Assembly: GCA_900541895.1 (NCBI GenBank)
Contig: UWSI01000007.1
Location: forward strand, 1-64,000
From: an uncultured Actinomyces sp.
GTDB taxonomy: Bacteria; Actinomycetota; Actinomycetes; Actinomycetales; Actinomycetaceae
Direction of reading: 5' to 3'
Length of the DNA: 64,000 nt
Positions 8,550 to 17,160 of this stretch are shown in pieces; positions within the stretch are counted from its first letter, which is position 1; each line of letters starts with the position of its first letter. The notes under the pieces are model-generated. The model was not told where the DNA came from, did not search any database, and saw only the letters and a program-made list of their open reading frames with translations. The translations under genes and the position numbers were made by a program.

Positions 8550-9557
8550 ATGGCGCGTCCAACAATCCGTGATATTGCGCGAGAAGCAGGCGTTTCCCGC
8601 GCAGCCGTATCATTCGCCCTCAACGATCGTCCCGGCGTTTCGCCTACCACGCGAGCAAGAATAATCGATATCGCAGCCAAGATGGGATGGCGCCCAAATG
8701 CAACAGCACGTGCACTTTCTTCCTCACGTTCCAACGCAATTGGCTTGGTCTTGCAACGTCCACGTGTCAATAATTCTTCAGAACGTTTCTTCTTCGAATT
8801 CATTACCGGTGTCCAAGATGCCTTAGACAACAGCGGCATTGATCTCCTCCTCCACCTTTCCCACTCAATGGAAGAAGAACTTAAGGCATATGAAAACTGG
8901 TGGGCTCAAGGACGCGTCGACGGAACAATCGTGGTTGACCCTCGCGACGATGATCCCCGTCCATCAAAGCTCAATGAATACGGGCTTCCAACCGTCGTTA
9001 TCGGGCAAAAGTTTGATGAATGCGGCGCGGTTATTGGTGACGACGAACAAATGGTGCGCCTTCTTGCACTTCACTTGGCCGAGCAGGGATGCCGACACAT
9101 TGCATTCGTCTGCGGCTCTTCATCCTTCACACACATCCAGCAGCGCATTACCACCCTGCACAATTTTGGTCAGGAGAACGCAATCTCAATCACTATCGCG
9201 GCGAATAACGAGTTTTCTGAGGCCTCGGCGCTTCATGCAACACGAGCACTATTAGCTAAAAGCAACCTCCCCGACGGGATCATCTTCGCTAACGAAATCT
9301 TGACCTTGGGCGGCTTACAGGCAATTGCTCATGCGGGGCTGAAAACCGGTAAGGATATTAAGGTTTGCTCCTGCGAAGACTCCCCTATGTTAGGAATGTT
9401 CTCTCCCGCTGTTACTGCAATATCTCGAAATCCTGCAACACTTGGGTTTGCAGGTGCACAACTCCTTCTAGAACAGCTACAGGGTGAAAACCCCCGTACA
9501 GTTTCCGATCAAGAACCCACGCTTATCGTTCGGTCTTCAACCACGTCAACCCAATAA
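8550..9557 (+). CDS. LacI-family transcriptional regulator of the mannoside locus
   Basis: 335 residues. The N-terminal helix-turn-helix and hinge are seen in TIRDIAREAGVSRAAVSFALN and the following RARIIDIAAKMGWRPNATAR. A periplasmic-binding-protein-like effector domain follows (ESAT at FVCGSSSFTHIQQR, and the C-terminal AVTAISRNPATLGFAGAQLL dimer region). An AGAAGG site precedes the ATG. It is divergent from the GH38 operon with a near-perfect operator between them, so it is assigned as the local sugar-responsive repressor. Confidence 0.93.
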   Translation: MARPTIRDIAREAGVSRAAVSFALNDRPGVSPTTRARIIDIAAKMGWRPNATARALSSSRSNAIGLVLQRPRVNNSSERFFFEFITGVQDALDNSGIDLLLHLSHSMEEELKAYENWWAQGRVDGTIVVDPRDDDPRPSKLNEYGLPTVVIGQKFDECGAVIGDDEQMVRLLALHLAEQGCRHIAFVCGSSSFTHIQQRITTLHNFGQENAISITIAANNEFSEASALHATRALLAKSNLPDGIIFANEILTLGGLQAIAHAGLKTGKDIKVCSCEDSPMLGMFSPAVTAISRNPATLGFAGAQLLLEQLQGENPRTVSDQEPTLIVRSSTTSTQ

Positions 9558-9560
9558 GCT

Positions 9561-9585
9561 ACTCATCCTCTATTCGGAGATGAGT
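9561..9585 (+). terminator. Weak hairpin after lacI-type gene
   Basis: ACTCATC...GATGAGT arms with a bulge, 4 nt after the regulator stop codon. No clear U-tract follows, so termination is uncertain. Confidence 0.3.
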
Positions 9586-9659
9586 GAAAACACATGCGTA
9601 TACCTTTGATGGGGATAGGGATTTTAGTAAGCTTTCCCTTATCTAATTAAGGAAGGTAT

Positions 9660-11075
9660 ATGCCTCGTCATCGTATTGTCATCATTGGTTCCGGCTTTGC
9701 AGGATTGACTGCCGCACGTCGCCTCAAGCATGCAAATGCAGACATCACCATTCTTGCCCGTACATCACACCATCTTTTCCAGCCGCTCCTCTATCAGGTT
9801 GCTACTGGAATTCTTTCTGAGGGCGATATCGCGCCAACGACGCGTGAAATTTTACGCAAGCAAAAGAACGTCGAGGTCTTCCAGGCACTCGTCGAAGATA
9901 TTGACGTCGAGAACCGAATTGTCAAGTGGCGTAACCACAACAAGCACGAGCAGACCGAATACGACACGCTGATCGTGGCCGCGGGCGCCGGCCAGTCCTA
10001 CTTCGGCAACGATCACTTCGCGGTCTTCGCGCCGGGCATGAAGACGATCGACGACGCCCTCGAGCTACGTGCGCGTATTTTCGGCGCCTTCGAGCTGGCC
10101 GAGATCGAGACCGACCCGGCTGCGGTCGAGAAGCTCCTAACCTTCGTCGTCGTGGGCGCCGGCCCGACCGGCGTGGAGATGGCAGGACAGATCCGAGAGC
10201 TGGCCTCTAAGACACTCAAGGGTGAATTCCGGCGGATCGATCCAACTCAGGCACGAGTCATTTTGGTTGATGGCGCCTCCTACCCGCTGCCGCCTTTCGG
10301 CGAAAAACTTGGCCATAAGACCTGGGAAGAACTGGAAAAGCTCGGCGTTGAGCTCAAAATGGATGCTTTTGTCACCAATGTTGACGCTGAAGGTGTGACC
10401 CTGAAGTACAAATCAGGTGAAGAAGAAACCATCGAATGTGTCTGCAAGGTATGGGCAGCAGGCGTTTCAGCCAGCCCCCTTGGAGCACAGATCGCAAAGG
10501 CCACGGGTGCTGAGGTTGATCGAGCAGGCCGCGTCCTGGTCAATAAGGATCTGACTCTTCCCGGCCACCCTGAAATCTTTGTCCTGGGTGACATGATGGC
10601 CTTCCCAGGTGTCCCCGGAGTGGCACAGGGAGCAATCCAGTCGGCGCGTTTCGCTGCAGATACGGTTCTAGCTCGCCTCGACAAGCGCTCCCCCAAGCGA
10701 AGTGAATTCTCATACTTCGACAAGGGATCCATGGCGACCATTGCCCGCTTTAAGGCTGTCGTGCAGATGGGCAAGATGGAACTGACTGGTTTCATGGCAT
10801 GGATTTCATGGTGTTTCCTCCACCTGCTCTACATTGTTGGCTTTAAGTCGCAGGTGGGAACGCTGGTGAACTGGTTCTTCAGTTTCCTTTCCGGCGCTCG
10901 TTCTCAGCGCACGACCACAAACCAGCAATTGGTTGCACGTCTAGCGATGGAGCAGCTGGGTAGCGGAGTTTCCGGCAAGCTTGTCGCCGGAGAAGACGTC
11001 GTCGAAGAGATTGTTCAGGCAGCCCAAGAAGAATCTCACGAGGCCGAGGGTTCGCAGTCGGATAACGCTGAGTAG
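9660..11075 (+). CDS. ndh: Type II NADH dehydrogenase (NDH-2)
   Basis: A 471-residue single-subunit NADH:quinone oxidoreductase that feeds electrons to the menaquinone pool without pumping protons. The FAD-binding motif VIIGSGFAGLTAARRL is near residues 6-21, the NADH-binding motif VVVGAGPTGVEMAGQ near 162-176, and the second FAD site VLGDMMAF near 307. The C-terminal amphipathic/hydrophobic membrane anchor is FMAWISWCFLHLLYIVGF (about 378-395). An AGGAAGG site precedes the ATG. The segment at about 9961-10200 has a visibly different base composition (about 67% GC against about 50% on both sides), pointing to recombination inside the gene. Confidence 0.95.
   Translation: MPRHRIVIIGSGFAGLTAARRLKHANADITILARTSHHLFQPLLYQVATGILSEGDIAPTTREILRKQKNVEVFQALVEDIDVENRIVKWRNHNKHEQTEYDTLIVAAGAGQSYFGNDHFAVFAPGMKTIDDALELRARIFGAFELAEIETDPAAVEKLLTFVVVGAGPTGVEMAGQIRELASKTLKGEFRRIDPTQARVILVDGASYPLPPFGEKLGHKTWEELEKLGVELKMDAFVTNVDAEGVTLKYKSGEEETIECVCKVWAAGVSASPLGAQIAKATGAEVDRAGRVLVNKDLTLPGHPEIFVLGDMMAFPGVPGVAQGAIQSARFAADTVLARLDKRSPKRSEFSYFDKGSMATIARFKAVVQMGKMELTGFMAWISWCFLHLLYIVGFKSQVGTLVNWFFSFLSGARSQRTTTNQQLVARLAMEQLGSGVSGKLVAGEDVVEEIVQAAQEESHEAEGSQSDNAE
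9961..10200 (+). other. High-GC mosaic segment inside ndh
   Basis: Hand counts per 60-base row give about 40, 38, 40 and 43 G+C for 9961-10200, against 29-30 per row just before and 29-33 from 10201 onward. Codons switch to strong G/C third positions. The reading frame and NDH-2 motifs are continuous, so this is a replacement and not an insertion. Confidence 0.7.
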
Positions 11076-11098
11076 ACACCGCGTAAGTCTGCAAAAAG

Positions 11099-11133
11099 AT
11101 TGGGGTCGGAAGCTTAAAGCTTCCGACCCCAAT
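11099..11133. terminator. Bidirectional terminator hairpin between ndh and tRNA-Val
   Basis: A perfect 17-nt inverted repeat (11099-11115 with 11117-11133; effective loop about TTAAA). On the minus strand it is followed by C-TTTTT (complement of 11093-11097), giving a canonical intrinsic terminator for the tRNA gene. On the plus strand it closes the ndh transcript, though with only a weak T-run (AATTCT). Confidence 0.8.
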
Positions 11134-11137
11134 TCTG

Positions 11138-11211
11138 TGGGCCCTACCGGGCTCGAACCGATGACCTTCTGGGTGTAAACCAGATGCTCTAGCCAACTGA
11201 GCTAAAGGCCC
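11138..11211 (-). tRNA. tRNA-Val (anticodon UAC)
   Basis: A 74-nt cloverleaf read on the minus strand. The acceptor arm is GGGCCUU/AGGGCCC with discriminator A, the D-arm GCUC...GAGC, the anticodon stem UCUGG/CCAGA with loop UUUACAC (anticodon UAC), the variable loop AGGUC, and the T-arm AUCGG-UUCGAGC-CCGGU. The 3' CCA is not encoded (CACAGA follows), as is common in Actinobacteria. It ends 4 nt before a strong terminator hairpin. Confidence 0.93.
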
Positions 11212-11353
11212 AAAGCACGTTCTTTAATGAACGCACCAGTACAGCATAGAGTACAAGCAGCAATTACTTGGAATCAGACGCTGTGAGATGCATTGCGCAC
11301 ACTGCAAAAGAGTGAGCATAATGCGGTCACGCAAGACGAAATCGCGCGAAAAC

Positions 11354-11752
11354 TCAGTGCTTTCTTGAACGTGCGGTGAGACGGATTCCGGCCCATTCAG
11401 GAGCCAGCGCACTCGCTGAAGTCGCGTGGAGACCGGCAGTGTGAGCAGCTTCTTCAACATCAGAAACCGGGACAGTTCCGGGGCGTCCAGGCTTGGGAAT
11501 CAAGACCCAGATCAGTCCTCCATCGTCAAGGTTTGACATGGCATCAACCAACAGGTCCGCCAGATCTTCCTCTTCGGCATCATCCGCGCGCCACCATACG
11601 ATCGCTCCATCGACGACATCTTCGTAGTCGGGATCGACAAGCTGATGACCGCTCTCTTCTTCAGCAAGTTGGCGCAGCGCTTGATCCGCATCATCGTCAA
11701 CGTAGAACTCTTGAATAATCTGACCCTTCGTGAACCCTAGCTTGACACTCAC
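11354..11752 (-). CDS. DUF3052 family protein
   Basis: About 132 residues from a GTG start with a GGGGA site upstream; an ATG 21 nt further upstream (11773) would add 7 residues and cannot be excluded. It carries the features of the actinobacterial DUF3052 family: a leading KLGFTKGQIIQEF, an acidic middle, VVDGAIVWWRADD, LIWVLIPKPGRPG and a closing AGLHATSASALAPEW. The family function is unknown. Its position divergent from aceE is the conserved actinobacterial arrangement (Rv2239c-aceE in Mycobacterium). Confidence 0.85.
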   Translation of the reverse strand: MSVKLGFTKGQIIQEFYVDDDADQALRQLAEEESGHQLVDPDYEDVVDGAIVWWRADDAEEEDLADLLVDAMSNLDDGGLIWVLIPKPGRPGTVPVSDVEEAAHTAGLHATSASALAPEWAGIRLTARSRKH

Positions 11753-12031
11753 TGGAGTTCCCCTTCGAGCCACGACACAGACAGTGTTACATCGCTTTTC
11801 ACGGCTTCAATCGTAATGCACACAGCGCAATTATTTTTTATTTCTCTCGATTCCTGTGATTTTCTCAGCAAAGCACCATCTTTGGCCTTGACAAATGAGG
11901 CGTGAATCATGGGCCAGAAGTCCCATTTTCACTCGCATTTTCCACTCGCAGGTACCAAAATAGACCTGTAAGCACGAGGGCGTGCCCCACCAGGCGCTTC
12001 CGCTAAGTTAATCAGAGGAGTTCGAGATCCA

Positions 12032-14764
12032 GTGAGCGAGAACCACCCCGTCGTCAACGGGTTACTCAGCCAGGTACCCGACAATGACCCCGCAGAAACC
12101 TCAGAATGGGTCGAGTCACTGAGTGGCCTGATCGAAGAAAAGGGCGGCCCACGTGCACGCTACATCTTGCTGCACATGCTCGATGAGGCACGCCGTAAGG
12201 GAATCCAACTTCCTCAGGAATACACGACCCCCTACGTCAACACGATTCCTGTCGATCAAGAACCTTACTTCCCCGGTGACGAGGCCATGGAACGCCAGTA
12301 CCGCCGTTGGATCCGCTGGAACGCAGCGGTCCAGGTCACCAGGGCTCAGCGTCCGGGTGTCAAGGTCGGTGGACACATCTCCTCCTACGCCTCGGTTTCA
12401 ACGCTCTACGAGGTTGGCCTCAACCACTTCTTCCGCGGTAAGGATCACCCGGGCGGCGGTGACCACGTATTCTTCCAAGGCCATGCCTCTCCCGGACCTT
12501 ACGCACGCGCTTTCATTGAAGGGCGTCTCTCCGAAGAAGAGATGGACGGATTCCGTCAACAGGTTTCCACTCCTCACGGACTCCCCTCTTACCCCCACCC
12601 TCGCCAACTCCCCCACTTCTGGGAGTTCCCGACCGTCTCCCTTGGCCTCGGGCCAGCAGAGGCGATCTACCAAGCCTGGTTTGATAAGTACCTGCACCTG
12701 CGTGGCATTAAAGACACCTCATTGCAGCGCACATGGGCCTTCTTGGGCGATGGCGAAATGGACGAGCCTGAATCGCGTGGCATGCTTCAGCTTGCCGCGC
12801 AGCAGGGCCTGGACAACCTGACTTTCGTCGTGAACTGCAACCTGCAGCGCCTTGATGGCCCTGTTCGCGGCAATGGCAAGATCATCCAGGAACTCGAAGC
12901 CTTCTTCAAGGGTGCGGGTTGGAACGTTATTAAGGTCATCTGGGGTCGTGGTTGGGACCAGCTCTTGGCCTCAGATAAGGATGACGCGCTTATTCACTTG
13001 ATGAACGAAACTCTGGATGGTGACTACCAGACCTTCGGTGCAAATGATGGTGCATACATTCGTGAGCACTTCTTTGGCCGCGATCCGCGGACCAAGGCAA
13101 TGGTTCAAAACTGGACCGACGATCAGATCTGGGCGTTGCAGCGCGGCGGCCACGACTACCGAAAGGTGTACGCCGCCTACAAGGCTGCAACCGAGCACAC
13201 CGGTCAACCGACCGTTATCTTGGCTCACACCATTAAGGGCTATGCGTTGGGTAGTCACTTCGCTGGTCGTAACTCGACGCACCAGATGAAGAAGCTCACC
13301 GTGGAAGACGCGAAGCTTCTGCGCGATCGCCTGCAGCTTCCCATCACCGATGAAGAGCTGGAACGCGATCCCTACATGCCTCCCTACTACATGCCGCCGG
13401 CAGATCACCCGGCTCTGCTGTACATGAAGGAACTGCGTGAGAAGCTGGGCGGTTGGGTTCCCGAGCGCCGCGATCACCAGCCGAAGCTCCCTGAGCTTCC
13501 CTCGAAGCCTTTCGAGGCTCTTTCTAAGGGATCCGGCAAGCTCGAAGTTGCCACCACTATGGCTTTGGTGCGCCTGATCAAGGACCTCATCAAGGACAAG
13601 AACGTCGGCAAGTACTTCGTTCCGATCATCCCCGACGAGGCACGCACCTTCGGTCTGGATGCCATCTTCCCCTCGGCGAAGATCTTCAACACGACGGGTC
13701 AGGCCTACACTCCGGTTGACGCAGATATGATGCTGTCCTACCGCGAGTCCGAGCAAGGTCAGGTTCTGCACACCGGTATTACCGAGGCCGGTAGTGCGGC
13801 AGCATTCCAGGTGGTCGGCACCGCCTACGCCACTCACAACCTGCCGATGGTTCCCTTCTACATCTTCTATTCGATGTTCGGCTTCCAACGCACGGGCGAT
13901 CAGTTCTGGGCTGCTGGCGATCAACTCTCGAAGGGCTTTGTTATCGGTGCAACCGCTGGGCGTACAACCCTCACCGGTGAAGGCCTGCAGCACATGGATG
14001 GCAACTCCCCCGTTCTGGCATCCACTAACCGCGCCTTTGTCACATACGATCCCGCTTATGCCTACGAATTGCGGTACATCATGGCCGACGGCCTTGAACG
14101 TATGTACGGCGATGCAGGTGGACGCGATCCGAATGTCATGTACTACCTGACGGTGTACAACGAGCCCATTCACCAGCCAGCAGAGCCCGAAAACCTTGAT
14201 GTCAACGGGCTTATTAAGGGCATCTACAAAGTCGACGATCATGCGAACTTCGGAGGCCCGAAGGCTCAGCTGCTCGCATCCGGTGTCGGCGTGCCGTGGG
14301 CACGCGAGGCACGAGAGCTGCTTGCACGTGATTGGGGTGTCGACGCGGCAGTTTGGTCGGTCACCTCGTGGACCGAGCTCCGTCGCGAGGCCCTGGACGT
14401 GGAAGAGTTCAACTTCCTCCACCCGAACGAGCCTCAGCGCACACCCTTTGTTTCCAGCCAGCTGCAGGGAACTGAAGGCCCCTTCGTGGCGTCTTCTGAC
14501 TTTGACCGCCTTCTGCCCGACCAGATTCGTCAGTGGGTGCCCGGTGACTACTACGTCTTGGGTGCTGATGGCTTTGGCTTCTCTGATACTCGTCGCGCGG
14601 CTCGCCGTTGGTTCCACATCGATGCCGAGTCGATGACGGTTCGCGTTCTGAAGGCACTGGCTGACCGTGGTCAGATTGATCCTTCGGTTGTTCAGCAGGC
14701 GATCGACCGCTATCAGCTGTTCAACTACGCGATTTCCGGAGCGGATCACACCGGCGAAGAGTAA
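12032..14764 (+). CDS. aceE: Pyruvate dehydrogenase E1 component, homodimeric
   Basis: A 910-residue thiamine-diphosphate enzyme catalysing decarboxylation of pyruvate and transfer of the acetyl group to E2, the AceE-type single-chain E1. The GTG start has an AGAGGAG site 12-13 nt upstream. The ThDP motif GDGEMDEPESRGM...NCNLQRLDG is near residues 247-280, and the H-rich N-terminal substrate region (GGHISSYAS, FFQGHASPGPYARAF) is near 110-165. The C-terminal transketolase-like domain ends at about 890. It is monocistronic here, followed by a strong terminator. E2 and E3 are not in the window. Confidence 0.97.
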   Translation: MSENHPVVNGLLSQVPDNDPAETSEWVESLSGLIEEKGGPRARYILLHMLDEARRKGIQLPQEYTTPYVNTIPVDQEPYFPGDEAMERQYRRWIRWNAAVQVTRAQRPGVKVGGHISSYASVSTLYEVGLNHFFRGKDHPGGGDHVFFQGHASPGPYARAFIEGRLSEEEMDGFRQQVSTPHGLPSYPHPRQLPHFWEFPTVSLGLGPAEAIYQAWFDKYLHLRGIKDTSLQRTWAFLGDGEMDEPESRGMLQLAAQQGLDNLTFVVNCNLQRLDGPVRGNGKIIQELEAFFKGAGWNVIKVIWGRGWDQLLASDKDDALIHLMNETLDGDYQTFGANDGAYIREHFFGRDPRTKAMVQNWTDDQIWALQRGGHDYRKVYAAYKAATEHTGQPTVILAHTIKGYALGSHFAGRNSTHQMKKLTVEDAKLLRDRLQLPITDEELERDPYMPPYYMPPADHPALLYMKELREKLGGWVPERRDHQPKLPELPSKPFEALSKGSGKLEVATTMALVRLIKDLIKDKNVGKYFVPIIPDEARTFGLDAIFPSAKIFNTTGQAYTPVDADMMLSYRESEQGQVLHTGITEAGSAAAFQVVGTAYATHNLPMVPFYIFYSMFGFQRTGDQFWAAGDQLSKGFVIGATAGRTTLTGEGLQHMDGNSPVLASTNRAFVTYDPAYAYELRYIMADGLERMYGDAGGRDPNVMYYLTVYNEPIHQPAEPENLDVNGLIKGIYKVDDHANFGGPKAQLLASGVGVPWAREARELLARDWGVDAAVWSVTSWTELRREALDVEEFNFLHPNEPQRTPFVSSQLQGTEGPFVASSDFDRLLPDQIRQWVPGDYYVLGADGFGFSDTRRAARRWFHIDAESMTVRVLKALADRGQIDPSVVQQAIDRYQLFNYAISGADHTGEE

Positions 14765-14805
14765 ACACTTCTCAGCCTGCGTAACGACAAGTGCAGGCAA
14801 AGCTC

Positions 14806-14846
14806 AGTGGGTGGTGAGGTTCTCGAAACCTCACCACCCACTTTTC
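14806..14846 (+). terminator. Rho-independent terminator of aceE
   Basis: A 16-bp perfect stem (AGTGGGTGGTGAGGTT / AACCTCACCACCCACT, 14806-14821 and 14827-14842) with a TCTCGA-type loop, followed directly by TTTT. It separates aceE from the accessory operon that starts at 14984. Confidence 0.9.
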
Positions 14847-14983
14847 GTTCTGCTATCAATACAACACAGATTAAAAGCAGGAGTCTGAAAGTCGAAACTG
14901 CTTGCGCTCTTTCAGCCTCTGGCGTAGTGTCTGTTGTGTAGGCATCGATGCACCGTGTCAGTGGCGATATGGAGGCAAGTGGC

Positions 14984-16246
14984 GTGTTACCTGAATCTGC
15001 AGTGCTTACCCCCCTTCAGCAGCACTGTATCGGAACTCCCCAATCAAGCTACAACGGGATTGAAACAATCTCATGGGATTTCACAACAAATGTTGATGCA
15101 ATGTTTGCTGCCGACACCCTATTCCAAACTTTGATTGATAACCTTACCAACGCAGCGAACGACGCTTATGCCGCTAGACGTATCATGGATGGTCAGGCAG
15201 CAGCGTGCGTTCCACTGGCGCGAGGAGATTTAAGTCGTATCGAAAACTCGGCATTAGACATCGCAACACTCGTTAAGAGTTTGCGGAGTACACTATCTAC
15301 CTACGCGTGGAATATGAGAAAAATCCGCGACGACTTCCGATCGATAACTGCTGACGCACAAAAGGCATCTCTAGCCGTCAGTACCTGCGGAGAAAGCGCG
15401 TTTATTCATCTAGAGGATTCCCAACGCGCATCCCTACAGTCTTTGTTCGATTCTTTAGCTCAGCGATGCTCATGGGCAAAAACTGCAATGGAGCGAGCAA
15501 ACTACGAATTTAGTACTGACCTTGCCAAAATCGACACAAGCTTTGTTGAACAATTACTCTTGGATCTGGTTGAACGTTTTAAAGATAAGTTCATTCCCCC
15601 TAGGGGACATAACGCAGCCTTCAACATGCCAAAGTATCTTCACGGGTTACTCTCCGATGGCGCAAAGACTGTACATGGCATCTATTTGTACGCTGAACAC
15701 GCTTCCTTCTCACCCGGTGAGCAGTTTAAAAACGCGTCAAAATTAGGACGTTTTCTTGCGCGCGGAGAATTTGAGAATTGGAAGCCGCAACGTGGTAGAC
15801 ACGCAAAAATCACCATCGAAACTCCACTTGAGCCCCTACCCCGCTCTGGAGCTACAGGAACAGCAGAAGTAGCAACGACGACTAGTACACTCCCAAAGTC
15901 TGTCACTCTTATCGAAAAAGGGGGCAAGATTGGAGGTGGTGCAATCGCGATCCTTGGCGGCGGAATTACTGCTTACGAGTCCTACCAATCCGATACCTAC
16001 CACCATCCCGAAATGGGCGAAGGGACAAAAATCGCACGTGCCGGCATCAAAGGTGCATTAAGTGCTGGTGGCGGCTGGGGCGGCGCAGTGCTAGGCGCAA
16101 AAGTTGGGGCGGCAGTCGGAGCCTCGCTAGGTCCTCTCGGAATTGTTGCAGGAAGTATAGTCGGTGGTCTTCTAGGCGGGTGGCTAGGAGGCAACATCGG
16201 CAACGGTAGCGCAACACTTTTCAACAGTTACGCACTGTCCTCTTAG
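14984..16246 (+). CDS. Putative T7SS-associated effector with glycine-rich C-terminus
   Basis: About 420 residues from a GTG start that has a GGAGG site 8 nt upstream; an in-frame ATG at 14948 has no such site. The N-terminal 200 residues look all-helical (heptad-like runs through ALDIATLVKSLRSTLSTYAWNMRKIRDDF), resembling the LXG/WXG-type leader of type VII secretion toxins, with no Sec signal peptide. After a linker, the last 100 residues (about 320-420) are glycine-zipper-like: IGGGAIAILGGGITAYESY, then GAVLGAKVGAAVGASLGPLG and VGGLLGGWLGGNIG. Such segments occur in membrane-permeabilising T7SS toxins (TelE type). It is the first gene of an operon of seven. The function is inferred, and no catalytic domain is recognisable. 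Confidence 0.6.
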   Translation: MLPESAVLTPLQQHCIGTPQSSYNGIETISWDFTTNVDAMFAADTLFQTLIDNLTNAANDAYAARRIMDGQAAACVPLARGDLSRIENSALDIATLVKSLRSTLSTYAWNMRKIRDDFRSITADAQKASLAVSTCGESAFIHLEDSQRASLQSLFDSLAQRCSWAKTAMERANYEFSTDLAKIDTSFVEQLLLDLVERFKDKFIPPRGHNAAFNMPKYLHGLLSDGAKTVHGIYLYAEHASFSPGEQFKNASKLGRFLARGEFENWKPQRGRHAKITIETPLEPLPRSGATGTAEVATTTSTLPKSVTLIEKGGKIGGGAIAILGGGITAYESYQSDTYHHPEMGEGTKIARAGIKGALSAGGGWGGAVLGAKVGAAVGASLGPLGIVAGSIVGGLLGGWLGGNIGNGSATLFNSYALSS

Positions 16247-16254
16247 GGAAAATT

Positions 16255-17160
16255 ATGGATTCAAGCATTCTTTTTACTGCTTTAGGTCTTCCTTTTGGCT
16301 GTTTGGGACTGTACGTCTGGTACGTGGAGACATATACGGACACCCCATTGGCTCAGTTTTGGCGGGCATACGGCAAGACGATTGCGCCACGGCGCGTCAA
16401 CGAAATTGCCATTCCGTTGTGGATGCTTTGCATGATCTCAGGTTCTCTCTTGCTGTTTTCTATAAAGATCGCTCTGCCACAGCACATCCAATCGGTTATT
16501 GCTGGAAGTATTCCTTTCTTCCTCATACTCAGCATCGTCTATTTATTGCCGATTCCTATTCCACACCTAGTAGACCAACAATGGCAGTGGCATAAACGCC
16601 ACGGTTTCATCGACGAAAACGGCAAAATTATCACATCAACACCACATCAGACCAACACGCAGACGTACCCCATTGGACAGCAAACCATGACTATCAAAAC
16701 CAGTATGGAACTACCCGAGACATGGAGAGCACTCGATCTCAATAACCCCAATTCCCCCCTTATCCCTCATCTCCCCCATACATTGACGACACTCAACAAC
16801 CTCAAAAACTCACTCTTCATCGCTGTCAGCACCCCCGAAAGAACCACAGGGTTCCGGCCTAACTTCATCATCACAATGGATCCAACCGACCAAAACCCCA
16901 TTCCCCTGGAAGACGCAATCCCAGGATGGCTAACGATCGAGGAAATACCATTCCCCATCCACAGTCCAGACGCAACCATGTCAAGCGGAATCTACATAGA
17001 TGACCATCAGTCCTACACCGCTATCCAATGGACATGGACACAAAGAATTGCAGAACATAATATCCGTGTCTATGCCACACTGACCTCTACAACAACCAAC
17101 ATCAACCACATCGCCGACGACCTACCAGACATGATCAGTAGCCTAGAAATCACACAATGA
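16255..17160 (+). CDS. Conserved 3-TM protein, cassette copy A
   Basis: 301 residues of unknown function. Three hydrophobic segments lie in the first third (about 4-24, 50-70 and 80-103), followed by a soluble domain of about 190 residues. Positions shared with its paralog at 18328 include QWQWHKR.GF.DEN, MELP.TWRAL.L, TTGFRPNFI, IPGW.TIE and SYTAIQWTWTQ. The soluble part has the length and alternating pattern of PsbP/LpqN-like domains, but I cannot prove this. The start follows AGGGA, which overlaps the stop region of the effector gene 8 nt away, and the end overlaps the next gene by ATGA. A membrane immunity protein or secretion accessory are both possible. Confidence 0.65.
   Translation: MDSSILFTALGLPFGCLGLYVWYVETYTDTPLAQFWRAYGKTIAPRRVNEIAIPLWMLCMISGSLLLFSIKIALPQHIQSVIAGSIPFFLILSIVYLLPIPIPHLVDQQWQWHKRHGFIDENGKIITSTPHQTNTQTYPIGQQTMTIKTSMELPETWRALDLNNPNSPLIPHLPHTLTTLNNLKNSLFIAVSTPERTTGFRPNFIITMDPTDQNPIPLEDAIPGWLTIEEIPFPIHSPDATMSSGIYIDDHQSYTAIQWTWTQRIAEHNIRVYATLTSTTTNINHIADDLPDMISSLEITQ

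Noticed and set aside
11888..11893. TTGACA as a -35 element for aceE
   Set aside because: No acceptable -10 sequence lies 16-18 bases downstream, so a promoter call would be unsupported.
12971..14800. 609-codon open frame antisense to aceE
   Set aside because: It mirrors the codon structure of aceE, a complete and certain gene, and shows no protein family pattern or ribosome site.
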